From positions 1-32,494 of the forward strand of contig JAFGXI010000044.1 in NCBI GenBank assembly GCA_016936665.1: a stretch of DNA of 32,494 nt, written 5' to 3'. The position numbers and the translations under genes were made by a program. Of the stretch, positions 16,772 through 25,341 are shown piece after piece (position 1 is the first letter of the stretch; each line of letters starts with the position of its first letter). A model generated the notes under the pieces. It did no database searches. It saw nothing but the letters and a program-made list of their open reading frames with translations, and was not told where the DNA came from. The DNA comes from Bacteroidales bacterium (GTDB lineage Bacteria > Bacteroidota > Bacteroidia > Bacteroidales > JAFGXI01).

Positions 16772-17857
16772 ATGAATCACAACTATTGTGTAATAATGGC
16801 AGGTGGCATAGGAAGCCGTTTTTGGCCTCTAAGCAGAACCAATTATCCTAAACAATTTATCGATATTTTAGGCACCGGCAAAAGTCTAATTCAACAAACA
16901 TACGATCGCTTTTTATCTCACGTTCCTAAGGAAAATTTTTTAGTAGTCACTAACGATTTATATAAAAATTTAGTCTTGGAACAACTTCCCGAATTGACAA
17001 CCGAACAAGTGCTTTTAGAACCATTTCGCAGAAATACTGCACCTTGTATTGAGTATGCCAATCAACTTATTCAACGAAAAGATAGTAAAGCCAATATAGT
17101 TGTTACACCTGCCGACCATTTGGTACTAAACACCGAAGAATTTAAACGAATTCTTGGACAAGGATTTGAGTTTGTTAATAATAACGACTCACTTTTAACC
17201 ATTGGCATAAAACCAAGCAGACCTGACACAGGTTACGGATATATTCAAAAAGACAACGATAGCCCAACAGAAGTGAACGAACTTTTCAAAGTAAAAACAT
17301 TTACAGAAAAACCGAACTTAGAATTGGCCAGATTCTTTTTAGAAAGTGGCGAATTTTCTTGGAATTCAGGCATTTTCTTATGGTCGCTAGAATCTATACA
17401 ACAAGCTTTTTATAAATACTTACCGGACGTCATTCAGCTGTTCGATGAGCACAAGTTATCGTATGGAACAGCTAACGAAAAAGATGCTGTAAATGCCATT
17501 TACGCTAAGTGTGAGAACATCAGTATAGATTATGGTATTATGGAAAAATCTAAAAATGTTTTTGTGCTTTTTGGCGATTTTGGCTGGTCAGACTTAGGAA
17601 CTTGGGGCTCGCTGTACGCCAACTCAGATAAAGATCAAAATCAAAATGTAATTAATGGGGAAAACATCTTTTTATACGAAACCAGCAATAGTATAATAAA
17701 TGTTCCAAAAAAGAAAATAGTTGTAGCACAAGGCTTAGAAGACTATATAATCGTAGAATCGAACGACACCTTACTCATTTGCAAAAAAGATGAAGAACAA
17801 CACATCAAACAATTTGTACAAGATGTAGTTGTAAAATTAGGCGATAAAATTATTTAA
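16772..17857 (+). CDS. manC: Mannose-1-phosphate guanylyltransferase (GDP-mannose pyrophosphorylase)
   Basis: Makes GDP-mannose from mannose-1-phosphate and GTP (EC 2.7.7.13, cytoplasmic), feeding mannose and fucose into surface glycans. The protein has 361 residues and only the nucleotidyltransferase domain, without the C-terminal isomerase found in the bifunctional form. Visible motifs are MAGGIGSRFWPLSRTNYPKQF (residues 9-29, nucleotide-binding loop and PKQ), LEPFRRNTAP, VTPADHLV, RPDTGYGYIQ, FTEKPN, SGEFSWNSGIFLW and FGDFGWSDLGTWGSL. It is followed after 2 bp by the division gene divIC, so the two are co-transcribed. The gene is a natural partner for the glycosyltransferase at 7431, though that one's donor sugar is not known. 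Confidence 0.95.
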   Translation: MNHNYCVIMAGGIGSRFWPLSRTNYPKQFIDILGTGKSLIQQTYDRFLSHVPKENFLVVTNDLYKNLVLEQLPELTTEQVLLEPFRRNTAPCIEYANQLIQRKDSKANIVVTPADHLVLNTEEFKRILGQGFEFVNNNDSLLTIGIKPSRPDTGYGYIQKDNDSPTEVNELFKVKTFTEKPNLELARFFLESGEFSWNSGIFLWSLESIQQAFYKYLPDVIQLFDEHKLSYGTANEKDAVNAIYAKCENISIDYGIMEKSKNVFVLFGDFGWSDLGTWGSLYANSDKDQNQNVINGENIFLYETSNSIINVPKKKIVVAQGLEDYIIVESNDTLLICKKDEEQHIKQFVQDVVVKLGDKII

Positions 17858-17859
17858 TA

Positions 17860-18159
17860 ATGAACATTCCCTGGAAAAGTCTTTGGAAAAATAAATACGT
17901 TCTAGCTATTGTTATTTTCTTAATATTAGTCCTGTTTATAGACGACAACAACCTAATGGAACGATTAGGTTTAATCGATAAACGTAACGATCTTAAAGAA
18001 CAAATAGAATTTTACGAAGAGGCTATTTCTGAAAATAATCGTAAATACGAAGAATTAATGTCCGATCCCGATAATTTGGAAAAATTCGCTCGCGAAGAAT
18101 ATATCATGAAAAAGGACGACGAAGATGTTTATATTATTGTGGAAAAAGACGAAGACTAA
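17860..18159 (+). CDS. Septum formation initiator family protein (FtsB/DivIC-like)
   Basis: A 99-residue bitopic inner-membrane protein: a short cytoplasmic N terminus, one transmembrane helix at about 12-28 (YVLAIVIFLILVLFI), then a periplasmic coiled coil (KRNDLKEQIEFYEEAISENNRKY) and the typical terminal motif DPDNLEKFAREEYIMKKDDEDVY. This layout is that of FtsB/DivIC, which joins FtsL and FtsQ/DivIB in the divisome. It starts 2 bp after manC. Its TAA stop overlaps the TAG stop of the convergent acyltransferase gene (CTAA at 18156-18159), leaving no room for a terminator between them. Confidence 0.9.
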   Translation: MNIPWKSLWKNKYVLAIVIFLILVLFIDDNNLMERLGLIDKRNDLKEQIEFYEEAISENNRKYEELMSDPDNLEKFAREEYIMKKDDEDVYIIVEKDED

Positions 18160-18878
18160 TTCTCAACATTCGCTGCAATAGTCTCTCTCACCATTTCAGC
18201 CAATTGATCGGTTGTCATATTTTTAAAATGCTCATAAGGAATAGCATCTAGTACTTTAAGCTTTACATTCGCCTTAAAGTTTAATTTCCAATCACCTTTT
18301 AACATAATATCTTTAGTACCCGATAAAGCTATTGGCTGAATATCAACTTTTGCACGTTGAGCAATAACAAAGGCTCCAGAAGCCATTTTTTTAACTAGCC
18401 CATCCAATGAACGTGTACCTTCTGGAAAGATAAAAACTGAACTGCCATTTTTTATATTGGCATCGCAATCTTTAATCATTTTAACGATACTCTTGCGGTC
18501 GCCTCTTTTCAACTCTATATAGCGATTCATTCTCATATTCCAACCAATGATTGGATACTTAAAAACTTCAGATTTCGAAACCCACTTAAAGTGTGAAAAT
18601 ATCCTAGAAACAACAATTATATCGAATTCAGATTGATGGTTCGAAACAAAAACATGAGGTTTTTTATTGTTGATTTTTTCTTTTCCTGATACACTTATTT
18701 TCCAACCCGGCACGATAAAAAATAAAAAACTACTCCAAAGTTGAGTATAAGCATGCGAGATAAACATTCGACGATCCCACCAGAAAGTAAATAACCAAAT
18801 TGCACCGGCAATACTTATTAAGACCAGTCCGGTAAAAAAGAAAAACAAATAATATAATATGCTACTTATAGATTTCAT
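18156..18878 (-). CDS. plsC: 1-acyl-sn-glycerol-3-phosphate acyltransferase (PlsC family)
   Basis: A 240-residue inner-membrane acyltransferase that esterifies lysophosphatidic acid or a related lyso-lipid in phospholipid synthesis. A hydrophobic N-terminal helix (about 8-34) precedes the four family motifs in order: NHQSEFD (H81 and D86, catalytic), RGDRKS (near 125), FPEGTRS (151-157) and PIALSG (P182). Length and motif spacing are normal. Several PlsC paralogues occur in most Bacteroidota, so the acyl acceptor is not certain. An 8-base -7 box (TATTTTTG, minus strand, 18887-18894) lies only 9 bp before the start codon and would give a very short leader. The gene converges on divIC with overlapping stop codons. 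Confidence 0.88.
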   Translation of the reverse strand: MKSISSILYYLFFFFTGLVLISIAGAIWLFTFWWDRRMFISHAYTQLWSSFLFFIVPGWKISVSGKEKINNKKPHVFVSNHQSEFDIIVVSRIFSHFKWVSKSEVFKYPIIGWNMRMNRYIELKRGDRKSIVKMIKDCDANIKNGSSVFIFPEGTRSLDGLVKKMASGAFVIAQRAKVDIQPIALSGTKDIMLKGDWKLNFKANVKLKVLDAIPYEHFKNMTTDQLAEMVRETIAANVEN

Positions 18879-19207
18879 TGATAAGACAAAAATAACATCA
18901 TTTTTATTTTTACTTAAAACAAGAGGCTTAAAAAAGAAATTTTATTTCGCGAATTTTATAAAAAATCTCATCACAAGCCTTATTTAGAATCTGTTTAAGT
19001 AAAATCGCATAATAATCACCTGAAATACTGCATCTTAAACATATCAACAGCGTGTTAAAAAAATAAAAAAAAGGAAAGCCATGTTTTTTAAAAAAATTAA
19101 CTTTACAGCTGTTTTTGAGCGGATAGGGATATATGATTATATTTAGATGCTTGGGAATAAAAACAAAGGAAATTAGTTAAACTTTTCTATATATAAGAAA
19201 TATTCAT
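18879..19207. other. 329-bp divergent intergenic region (plsC / korA)
   Basis: This very AT-rich stretch holds promoter elements for both flanking genes and no convincing gene. Toward plsC it has TATTTTTG at 18887-18894. Toward korA it has TTTG at 19114-19117 and TATATTTA at 19138-19145. A 21-codon frame at 19081-19146 overlaps the korA promoter and is probably chance. The 12-mer TAGGGATATATG at 19124-19135 also occurs upstream of the glycosyltransferase gene. Nothing else is recognisable in 18930-19075. Confidence 0.6.
19114..19145 (+). promoter_or_regulatory. Promoter for korAB
   Basis: TTTG (19114-19117), a 20-nt spacer and TATATTTA (19138-19145, 7 of 8 or better against TAnnTTTG) form a normally spaced Bacteroidota promoter. 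The leader to the ATG at 19208 would be about 55 nt. Confidence 0.5.
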
Positions 19208-21049
19208 ATGGATAAAAAAGCAAATGTCGTTGAAAAAGAAGCGGTCGTAATCCGATTTTCGGGCGACTCCGGCGATGGTATGCAATTAACAGGTAATTTA
19301 TTTACAGATGAATCGGCATTATTTGGGAACGATGTCGCCACATTTCCGGACTATCCGGCAGAAATTAGAGCTCCACAAGGTACTGTAGGTGGTGTATCTG
19401 GTTTTCAAGTGCATTTTGGAAAACGCAAAATTCATACTCCCGGTGATTATGCCGATGTATTGGTAGCAATGAATCCCGCTGCATTAATGGCTAATCGTCG
19501 TTGGATTAAAAAAGGCGGTACAGTTATTACAGACGTAGATACATTTACAGAGAAAAACTTTCTAAAAGCTGGTTTCAAAACTGATGATCCAATCACAGAG
19601 CTTAAATTAGAAGATTATAATGTGATTTTAGCTCCAGTTTCAACATTAACCAAAGAAGCTTTAAAAGATTCTGGTTTGGATAATAAAAGCATCTTACGAA
19701 GCAAAAATATGTTTGCTTTAGGTATTTGCTATAACTTATTCGACAAATCATTCGAAAATACTTTCAATTATTTTGAGAGAAAATTCGGTAAAAAACCACA
19801 AATCGTTGAAGCTAATAAAAAAGTTTTGCAAGCTGGTTACGATTATGCATCGAATGTACATGCATTACCATCGTATAGAGTAGAACCCGCAAAAATAGAA
19901 AAAGGTAAGTACAGAAGTATTAGCGGAAACCAAGCTACAGCATGGGGTTTACTAGCAGCAGCCGAAAAAGCTAATTTGCCTTTATTCTGCGGTTCATATC
20001 CTATTACACCTGCTACAGAAATTTTACAATATATTGCAGAACGTCAAGATTTAGGCGCAAAAACATTCCAAGCAGAGGACGAAATTGCTGGTATTTGTAC
20101 TGCAATTGGAGCTTCTTTCGCTGGAAATTTTGCTGTAACAACGACTTCAGGCCCCGGCTTAGCTCTTAAAACTGAGGCTGCCGGTTTAGCTGTTATTACT
20201 GAACTTCCTCTTGTAATCGTCGACGTTCAAAGAGGTGGCCCTTCTACAGGTCTTCCTACAAAAACAGAACAAGCCGATTTATTACAAGCGCTATACTCTC
20301 GTAACGGAGAAAGCCCTCTTCCTGTTATTGCAGCCAGCTCACCAGCCGATTGTTTTGAGTATGCGTTCCAAGCAGGTAGAATAGCATTAGAGCATATGAC
20401 TCCGGTTATTTTATTAACTGATGGTTTTATTGCCAATGGTACTGCTCCAATGCGTATTAAACCAATGTCAGAATATCCTACTATTACTCCTAGATTTGCC
20501 AAAGAAGGAAACAGCAATTACCAACCTTACGGTAGACCAAGCGATGGTAGTATGACTCGTGAATGGGCTATTCCTGGCACAAAAGGATTAGAGCACCGAA
20601 TCGGAGGTTTAGAAAAAATGGCTGTAACAGGTACTGTATCATATGTTCCTGAAAACCACCAAGTGATGACTGATGAGCGTCAAGCAAAAGTAGATCAAGT
20701 TGTCGTTAAAGTTCCTGATCAGGAAGTAATTGGCGATGCTAGTGGCGATTTGTTAGTTGTTGGTTGGGGAAGCACATACGGTCACTTACACGATGCAGTA
20801 GACGAACTACGTACAGAAGGACACAAAGTAAGTTTTGCAAACTTCAATTATATTAATCCGCTTCCTAAAAACACAGCTGATGTCTTAGGTCGTTTCAAAA
20901 AAATTGTTGTTGCAGAATTAAACAGTGGTCAGTTTGCTAATTATTTAAGAATTAACTTCCAACAATTCGAGTACAATCAGTACAATAAAGTTCAAGGTTT
21001 ACCTTTTACTGTAGAAGAATTAAAAGAAGCATTTAAAAAATATTTATAA
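19208..21049 (+). CDS. korA: 2-oxoacid:ferredoxin oxidoreductase alpha subunit (gamma-alpha fusion), probably 2-oxoglutarate type
   Basis: The larger subunit of a KorAB-type enzyme, which converts 2-oxoglutarate and CoA to succinyl-CoA and reduces ferredoxin (EC 1.2.7.3). The 613 residues join an N-terminal gamma domain (FSGDSGDGMQLTGN near 17-30, PAEIRAPQGTVGGVSGFQV) to the alpha domain (GNQATAWGLLAAAEKA, CGSYPITPATEILQY near 264, QAEDEIAGICTAIGASFAG, TTTSGPGLALKTEA, QRGGPSTGLPTKTEQADLLQ). The fused gamma-alpha order and GPST motif are typical of 2-oxoglutarate enzymes, but related branched-chain or indolepyruvate forms cannot be fully excluded. The TPP site and the cluster are on KorB, 9 bp downstream. 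Separate ferredoxin-like KorC/D genes are absent, as expected for the two-subunit form. Confidence 0.93.
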   Translation: MDKKANVVEKEAVVIRFSGDSGDGMQLTGNLFTDESALFGNDVATFPDYPAEIRAPQGTVGGVSGFQVHFGKRKIHTPGDYADVLVAMNPAALMANRRWIKKGGTVITDVDTFTEKNFLKAGFKTDDPITELKLEDYNVILAPVSTLTKEALKDSGLDNKSILRSKNMFALGICYNLFDKSFENTFNYFERKFGKKPQIVEANKKVLQAGYDYASNVHALPSYRVEPAKIEKGKYRSISGNQATAWGLLAAAEKANLPLFCGSYPITPATEILQYIAERQDLGAKTFQAEDEIAGICTAIGASFAGNFAVTTTSGPGLALKTEAAGLAVITELPLVIVDVQRGGPSTGLPTKTEQADLLQALYSRNGESPLPVIAASSPADCFEYAFQAGRIALEHMTPVILLTDGFIANGTAPMRIKPMSEYPTITPRFAKEGNSNYQPYGRPSDGSMTREWAIPGTKGLEHRIGGLEKMAVTGTVSYVPENHQVMTDERQAKVDQVVVKVPDQEVIGDASGDLLVVGWGSTYGHLHDAVDELRTEGHKVSFANFNYINPLPKNTADVLGRFKKIVVAELNSGQFANYLRINFQQFEYNQYNKVQGLPFTVEELKEAFKKYL

Positions 21050-21058
21050 TCGGAAATC

Positions 21059-22087
21059 ATGTCAGAAGCAAATATAAACGTACAACAGTACACAGCCGCA
21101 GATTTTAAAAGTGATCAGGAAGTTAGATGGTGTCCGGGTTGTGGAGACCACGCCGTTTTAAATGCCGTTCAAAGAGCCATGGCAGAATTAGGAAAACCTA
21201 AAGAAAATTACGCTGTGATTTCAGGTATCGGGTGTTCTTCTCGTTTCCCGTACTACATGAATACCTATGGTTTTCATAGTATTCATGGTCGTGCCGGAGC
21301 CATAGCATCAGGAACTAAAACTGCAAATCCTAATTTAAGTGTATGGCAAATAACTGGTGATGGCGATGCTTTAGCTATCGGTGGAAATCACTTTATTCAC
21401 GAAGTTCGTCGTAATGTTAACTTAAATGTGTTATTATTCAATAACGAGATTTATGGTCTAACTAAAGGTCAATACTCTCCTACTACAAAATTTGGTAAAA
21501 AAACCAAAACTTCGCCTTACGGAACCATAGAACAACCTTTTAAAGTTGGCCAATTAACACTTGGTGCAGGTGGTACTTTCTTTGCCAGAGCTTTAGATAA
21601 CAACATCAAACACGCTACACAAACTTTTATTGAAGCCGAAAAACATAATGGTACTTCAGTGGTAGAAATTTTAGTTAACTGTGTTATTTATGCCGATCAA
21701 ACTCATGCTTTAATTACCGACAAAGAGCATAAAGAAGATCGTCAGTTATATCTAGAGCATGGGAAGAAAATGATCTTTGGTAAAGATAATAATAAAGGTA
21801 TTGCTTTAGATCATGGTCGTTTGAAGATTGTTACCATTGGAGAAGATGGAATTACTGAAGCTGATGTTTTAACACACGATGCTAAAAATCCAGATCCTAC
21901 CATTCATATGATGCTATCGAATATGCAAGCTCCTGAAATGCCTGTGGCATTCGGTGTGATTCGTAGTGTTGATACTTTCACATACGAAAAAGCATTAGAA
22001 GCAAGAATTGAGGAGACAAAAGCAGCTTCGAAAATCCACAGCATGGATGAATTGCTTAATAGTGGAGAAACCTGGAAGGTTGAATAA
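21059..22087 (+). CDS. korB: 2-oxoacid:ferredoxin oxidoreductase beta subunit
   Basis: The TPP- and 4Fe-4S-binding subunit of the enzyme formed with KorA. The 342 residues contain the cluster cysteines in RWCPGCGDHAVL (C25, C28) and GIGCSSRFPYY (C59), with a further Cys in EILVNCVIYADQTH. The TPP/magnesium site reads GDGDALAIGGNHFIHEVRRN near residue 100, followed by NNEIYGLTKGQYSPTTKFG. Length is at the upper end for the family owing to a C-terminal extension present in the KorB branch. It is co-transcribed with korA and ends at a strong terminator. Ferredoxin is the expected electron acceptor, but none is encoded nearby. Confidence 0.95.
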   Translation: MSEANINVQQYTAADFKSDQEVRWCPGCGDHAVLNAVQRAMAELGKPKENYAVISGIGCSSRFPYYMNTYGFHSIHGRAGAIASGTKTANPNLSVWQITGDGDALAIGGNHFIHEVRRNVNLNVLLFNNEIYGLTKGQYSPTTKFGKKTKTSPYGTIEQPFKVGQLTLGAGGTFFARALDNNIKHATQTFIEAEKHNGTSVVEILVNCVIYADQTHALITDKEHKEDRQLYLEHGKKMIFGKDNNKGIALDHGRLKIVTIGEDGITEADVLTHDAKNPDPTIHMMLSNMQAPEMPVAFGVIRSVDTFTYEKALEARIEETKAASKIHSMDELLNSGETWKVE

Positions 22088-22108
22088 TAATTCACCATAA
22101 TAATATTT

Positions 22109-22138
22109 AAGGCTATTTCTATTGGGATAGCCTTTTTT
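22109..22138 (+). terminator. Intrinsic terminator after korAB
   Basis: AAGGCTAT (22109-22116) pairs with ATAGCCTT (22127-22134) over a 10-nt loop and is followed by a T-run. Confidence 0.85.
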
Positions 22139-22142
22139 ATAC

Positions 22143-22173
22143 AAAAAAAATAGCGCTGAATTCAGCGCTATTT
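22143..22173 (-). terminator. Intrinsic terminator after etfBA (26-bp palindrome)
   Basis: Bases 22148-22173 form a perfect 26-bp palindrome centred at 22160/22161 (core TAGCGCTGAATTCAGCGCTA). On the minus strand it is followed by a T-run (the A-run at 22143-22150 on plus). It ends the etfBA transcript coming from the right. Confidence 0.82.
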
Positions 22174-22191
22174 ATCAAATATCGTTTTGTT

Positions 22192-23166
22192 TTACGAATT
22201 GGCTTTGAAAGCTTTTAAAGCTTCGTTAAGTTTTGGCATTACTTCCAATGCATCGCCAACAACACCATAATCGGAAGCTTCGAAAATAGGAGCATCTTTA
22301 TCGGTGTTAATAGCAACAATTACTTTAGACGAAGTAATACCGGCTAAATGTTGAATGGCTCCTGAAATACCTACGGCTATGTACAAATTTGGAGCTACAA
22401 CTTTTCCGGTTTGACCCACGTGCTCTGAGTGAGGTCTCCATTCTAAATCGGCAACAGGTTTTGTACAAGCAACAGTAGCAACTGAGCCTAAAATATCGGA
22501 AGCCTCTTCTAACAGTTTAAAGTTTTCGGGTTTCTTTAAACCGCGACCACCCGAAACTAATATTTCGGCATCTAAAACCGACATTTTTCCACTATTTTTA
22601 CTCACTTCTACAACTTTTGCTTTCGAAGTTTCTAAAGCACATTCAAAAGATACAATATTCGCTGCTTTAACATTTTCTTTTATCCCAAAAGCATTTTGAT
22701 TTAAGCTTAAAACTTTATTGTCTTTATTGATTTTTACTCTAGCAAAGGCTTTACCAGAAAATGCTTTTTTAGAAACCACAAAAGGTTCGATACTTTCTGG
22801 TGCAGCAACGCAACCCGAAACCATTCCTGCATCTAATTTAATAGTTACACGAGGAGCAATAGCTCTAGTTGTTATATTATTGGCAAAAATAGTTACCTGA
22901 GCATGCTCAGATTTTGCTGCTTCTGATATGGCTTTAGCATAGTACTCAGCATTAAACTCTGTGTATGCAGCATTGGATAAGTTTAATACTTTATCGGCAC
23001 CATACTGCGATAATTTACTTAACTCTGCTTCGTCAACATTACCGATCGAAAGGGCAACAACATTTGTGTTATATGATTTTGCAACCTCCGATGCGTATGA
23101 GATTAACTCGAAACTTAATTTTTTAAATTGGCCATCCCAATTTTCTGTATATACTAATACTGACAT
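22192..23166 (-). CDS. etfA: Electron transfer flavoprotein, alpha subunit
   Basis: The larger subunit of the soluble FAD/AMP heterodimer that moves electrons between flavin dehydrogenases and a quinone or ferredoxin partner. It has 324 residues. The N-terminal domain (about 1-190) has the EtfA nucleotide-fold pattern ([42 protein letters not shown]). The C-terminal FAD domain carries [18 protein letters not shown] near 207, [35 protein letters not shown] and a final [19 protein letters not shown]. All FAD-contact motifs are present. It lies 25 bp after etfB and ends before a palindromic terminator. No acyl-CoA dehydrogenase, EtfQO or bifurcating partner is nearby, so the electron donor cannot be named. 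Confidence 0.95.
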   Translation of the reverse strand: MSVLVYTENWDGQFKKLSFELISYASEVAKSYNTNVVALSIGNVDEAELSKLSQYGADKVLNLSNAAYTEFNAEYYAKAISEAAKSEHAQVTIFANNITTRAIAPRVTIKLDAGMVSGCVAAPESIEPFVVSKKAFSGKAFARVKINKDNKVLSLNQNAFGIKENVKAANIVSFECALETSKAKVVEVSKNSGKMSVLDAEILVSGGRGLKKPENFKLLEEASDILGSVATVACTKPVADLEWRPHSEHVGQTGKVVAPNLYIAVGISGAIQHLAGITSSKVIVAINTDKDAPIFEASDYGVVGDALEVMPKLNEALKAFKANS

Positions 23167-23191
23167 AATTTTCTGTTTTGTAGGTTAAAAT

Positions 23192-23932
23192 TTAGATGAC
23201 TTTAGCTTCTTCGTGTAACAATCGAACCAACTCGTTCATATCGTCTGCACTAACCATTTTACAAGAGGCTTTACTTGCTGGTAAACTATGTTCTAATACC
23301 TCGGTAGCATTGTCAGATTGTACTGGTTCAACTACAATTAGAGGTTTTTTCCGAGCCATCATAATACCTCTCATTGCAGGGATTTTAGGTTCTGCAGCTA
23401 TTCCTTTTTGTCCGGTAATAATCAATGGAAAATCGCATTCAATTTTTTCATACCCTCCATCAATTTCTCTTTTAAGAATTGCTTTTCCGGGCTCTAAATC
23501 CATGTCGTTAACGCCAGATACAGAAGGATAAATTAACCATTCTGCAATCATCTCGCCAACTTGTCCACCATTATAATCTATGGCTTCGCGACCAGTTAGA
23601 ATTACATCGTATTGATTAGCTTTTGCAACTTCAGCTATTTGTTTTGATACATTAAATGCATCCTTTGGATCCATATTCACGCGAATTGCATCGTCTGCGC
23701 CCATGGCTAATGCTTTACGTAAAGTTGGCTCAACTTCGGCAGAGCCTACTGTTAAAGCGGTAATGTTACCCCCTTTAGCTTCTTTAATATCGATAGCTCG
23801 AGTAAGGGCTAATTCTTCGTTGGGTCCAATAATAAACTGCTGACCTTCTTTGTTATAGCTTTTGTTGTTGTCCACAAAAGCTATTTTAGCAGTGGTATCG
23901 GGTACGTGACTTATACATACTAATATCTTCAT
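23192..23932 (-). CDS. etfB: Electron transfer flavoprotein, beta subunit
   Basis: The smaller Etf subunit, 246 residues, first gene of the etfBA operon. It opens MKILVCISHVPDTTAKIAF, then GPNEELALTRAIDIKEAKGG, the nucleotide-site stretch LTVGSAEVEPTLRKALAMGADDAIRV and the family motif VILTGREAIDYNGGQVGEMIAEWL, ending with the EtfA-binding recognition region and the C-terminal extension MNELVRLLHEEAKVI. Whether this Etf also holds a second FAD in the beta subunit (as in bifurcating Etfs) or AMP is not decided by what I can see. A full -7 box lies about 56 bp upstream. Confidence 0.95.
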   Translation of the reverse strand: MKILVCISHVPDTTAKIAFVDNNKSYNKEGQQFIIGPNEELALTRAIDIKEAKGGNITALTVGSAEVEPTLRKALAMGADDAIRVNMDPKDAFNVSKQIAEVAKANQYDVILTGREAIDYNGGQVGEMIAEWLIYPSVSGVNDMDLEPGKAILKREIDGGYEKIECDFPLIITGQKGIAAEPKIPAMRGIMMARKKPLIVVEPVQSDNATEVLEHSLPASKASCKMVSADDMNELVRLLHEEAKVI

Positions 23933-23987
23933 GGTTGTAAATAGTTTTTAGCTGATATACAGCGATTAAATAAATTCAGATTCTAGA

Positions 23988-23995
23988 CAAATATA
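23988..23995 (-). promoter_or_regulatory. -7 box for etfBA
   Basis: The minus strand reads TATATTTG, a full match to TAnnTTTG, 56 bp before the etfB start. No clear -33 TTTG is found at 19-21 bp. Confidence 0.45.
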
Positions 23996-24140
23996 AAAAA
24001 TATCGCCTAAAATTTTGAATCATATGTTTTAGAATATAAAGTGGACTCGATCTGGCAAAAAAATTGTTAATAGCCTTTTATCAATACTTATCTGTTAATA
24101 TCTAATCCGATGTATACTAAAATGGCACATAATAGCTTGT

Positions 24141-24148
24141 TATCTTTG
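24141..24148 (+). promoter_or_regulatory. -7 box for OmpA lipoprotein gene
   Basis: TATCTTTG matches TAnnTTTG in full and lies 39 bp before the ATG at 24188. No TTTG is seen at the usual -33 position. Confidence 0.45.
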
Positions 24149-24187
24149 GAATAAGGTTCAGATTATAGTCAAAATAATATTACAATC

Positions 24188-25210
24188 ATGAAAATTAAAT
24201 ATTTTATCGTAATTGCGTTATCTGCAAGTTTTCTTAGTTCTTGTGTAACTCCTAGAAAAGTAGAGGACGAGAGAAATCGTCGCATTGCATGTGAAGAAGA
24301 AAATAAAAATTTTGCAAAAGATAATAAAGAATTATCCGAAACAAATAATGAGCTTTCACAAAAAAATAATGAACTTACTCGCACAAACGATCAGTTGAGT
24401 AGGGATACTACAGTAATGGGAGCTAGCTACCGTCGATTGGTTGTTCAATACGATAAAGTCAACGATTTGAACGATGAACTTTTGGCTAAAATGAAGGAAA
24501 AAAATGCCATGACAGATGCTGAAGCTCGACGTTTATTAACTGAACTTCAGATTCTTCAAGAAGACCTTCAAAAAAGAGAAGATTCGCTCAAATTGGCTCA
24601 ATTAAAGTTAAGCGAAGAACAGAATAAATTGGAGAAAATATCTAAAGATTTGGATAACAAACAAGCTATGCTTGATGAAAAAAATGCTAGAGTTTTGGAG
24701 TTAGAACGAATGATTGCAGCAAAAGATTCGGCTCTTACCGCTTTTAGAGAAAAACTGAGTCATGCATTACTGGGTTTCGAAGGCGATGGTTTAACCATTG
24801 AGCAAAGAGATGGTAAAGTATATGTATCGTTAGAAGAGAAGCTTTTGTTTAAATCGGGGCGATGGGAGGTAGATCCTAAAGGTCAATCGGCACTTAATAA
24901 ACTAGCTCAGGTATTGGTAGACAATGCTGATATTAATGTAATGATAGAAGGGCATACCGATAATGTTCCTTACAAAGGTTCGAATGGTATAGATGATAAT
25001 TGGGATTTGAGTGTAAAACGTTCTACAGCTATCGTTAAAATATTACTCAACAATAAAAATCTATTACCCGAGAGAGTTATTGCTGCCGGAAGAAGCGAAT
25101 TTGTGCCTATTTCTGCAAACGACAGTTCCGAAGGTAGAGCAAAAAACAGACGAACAGAAATTATTTTAACTCCAAAATGGGACGAAGTTTTTAAAGTTCT
25201 AGAAAAGTAG
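24188..25210 (+). CDS. OmpA-family lipoprotein with long coiled coil
   Basis: A 340-residue lipoprotein: signal peptide with lipobox SFLSSC (Cys19), then a long coiled coil from about 25 to 190 (repeated KELSETNNELSQKNNELTR, later LQEDLQKREDSLKLAQLKLS and MLDEKNARVLELERM), then an OmpA/MotB-like peptidoglycan-binding domain with IEGHTDNVPY near 255, DLSVKRSTAIVKILL, AAGRSEFVP and AKNRRTEIIL. No acidic export signal follows the lipid cysteine (VTPRK), so it is probably anchored on the periplasmic side of the outer membrane, with the rod reaching the cell wall. Such proteins act as outer membrane to peptidoglycan tethers. It has its own -7 box and terminator and stands divergent from etfBA. Confidence 0.9.
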   Translation: MKIKYFIVIALSASFLSSCVTPRKVEDERNRRIACEEENKNFAKDNKELSETNNELSQKNNELTRTNDQLSRDTTVMGASYRRLVVQYDKVNDLNDELLAKMKEKNAMTDAEARRLLTELQILQEDLQKREDSLKLAQLKLSEEQNKLEKISKDLDNKQAMLDEKNARVLELERMIAAKDSALTAFREKLSHALLGFEGDGLTIEQRDGKVYVSLEEKLLFKSGRWEVDPKGQSALNKLAQVLVDNADINVMIEGHTDNVPYKGSNGIDDNWDLSVKRSTAIVKILLNNKNLLPERVIAAGRSEFVPISANDSSEGRAKNRRTEIILTPKWDEVFKVLEK

Positions 25211-25237
25211 TTTATCAACTTATCATATTATTTCGCT

Positions 25238-25266
25238 GAGCCTTAGCTATTTGCTAAGGCTCTTTT
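25238..25266 (+). terminator. Intrinsic terminator after OmpA lipoprotein gene
   Basis: A 10-bp stem GAGCCTTAGC / GCTAAGGCTC with a 5-nt loop (TATTT) is followed by TTTT, 27 bp after the stop codon. Confidence 0.88.
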
Positions 25267-25341
25267 ATTAACTACTGCTAACTAATAGGCAACCTTTTAA
25301 CTATAGGTATGTCTTTTTAGCAACACATAAAATATTTAATC

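Noticed and set aside
19081..19146. A 21-codon frame (MFFKKINFTAV...) with an A/G-rich run before the ATG, upstream of korA, as a possible leader peptide.
   Set aside because: The best korA promoter lies inside it, so it would not be on the korA transcript. The composition is what AT-rich DNA gives by chance, and Bacteroidota seldom rely on such ribosome sites.
22148..22173. A 26-bp perfect palindrome as a possible operator or recombination site.
   Set aside because: It sits 18 bp after the etfA stop and is followed by a T-run on the minus strand, so an intrinsic terminator explains it.
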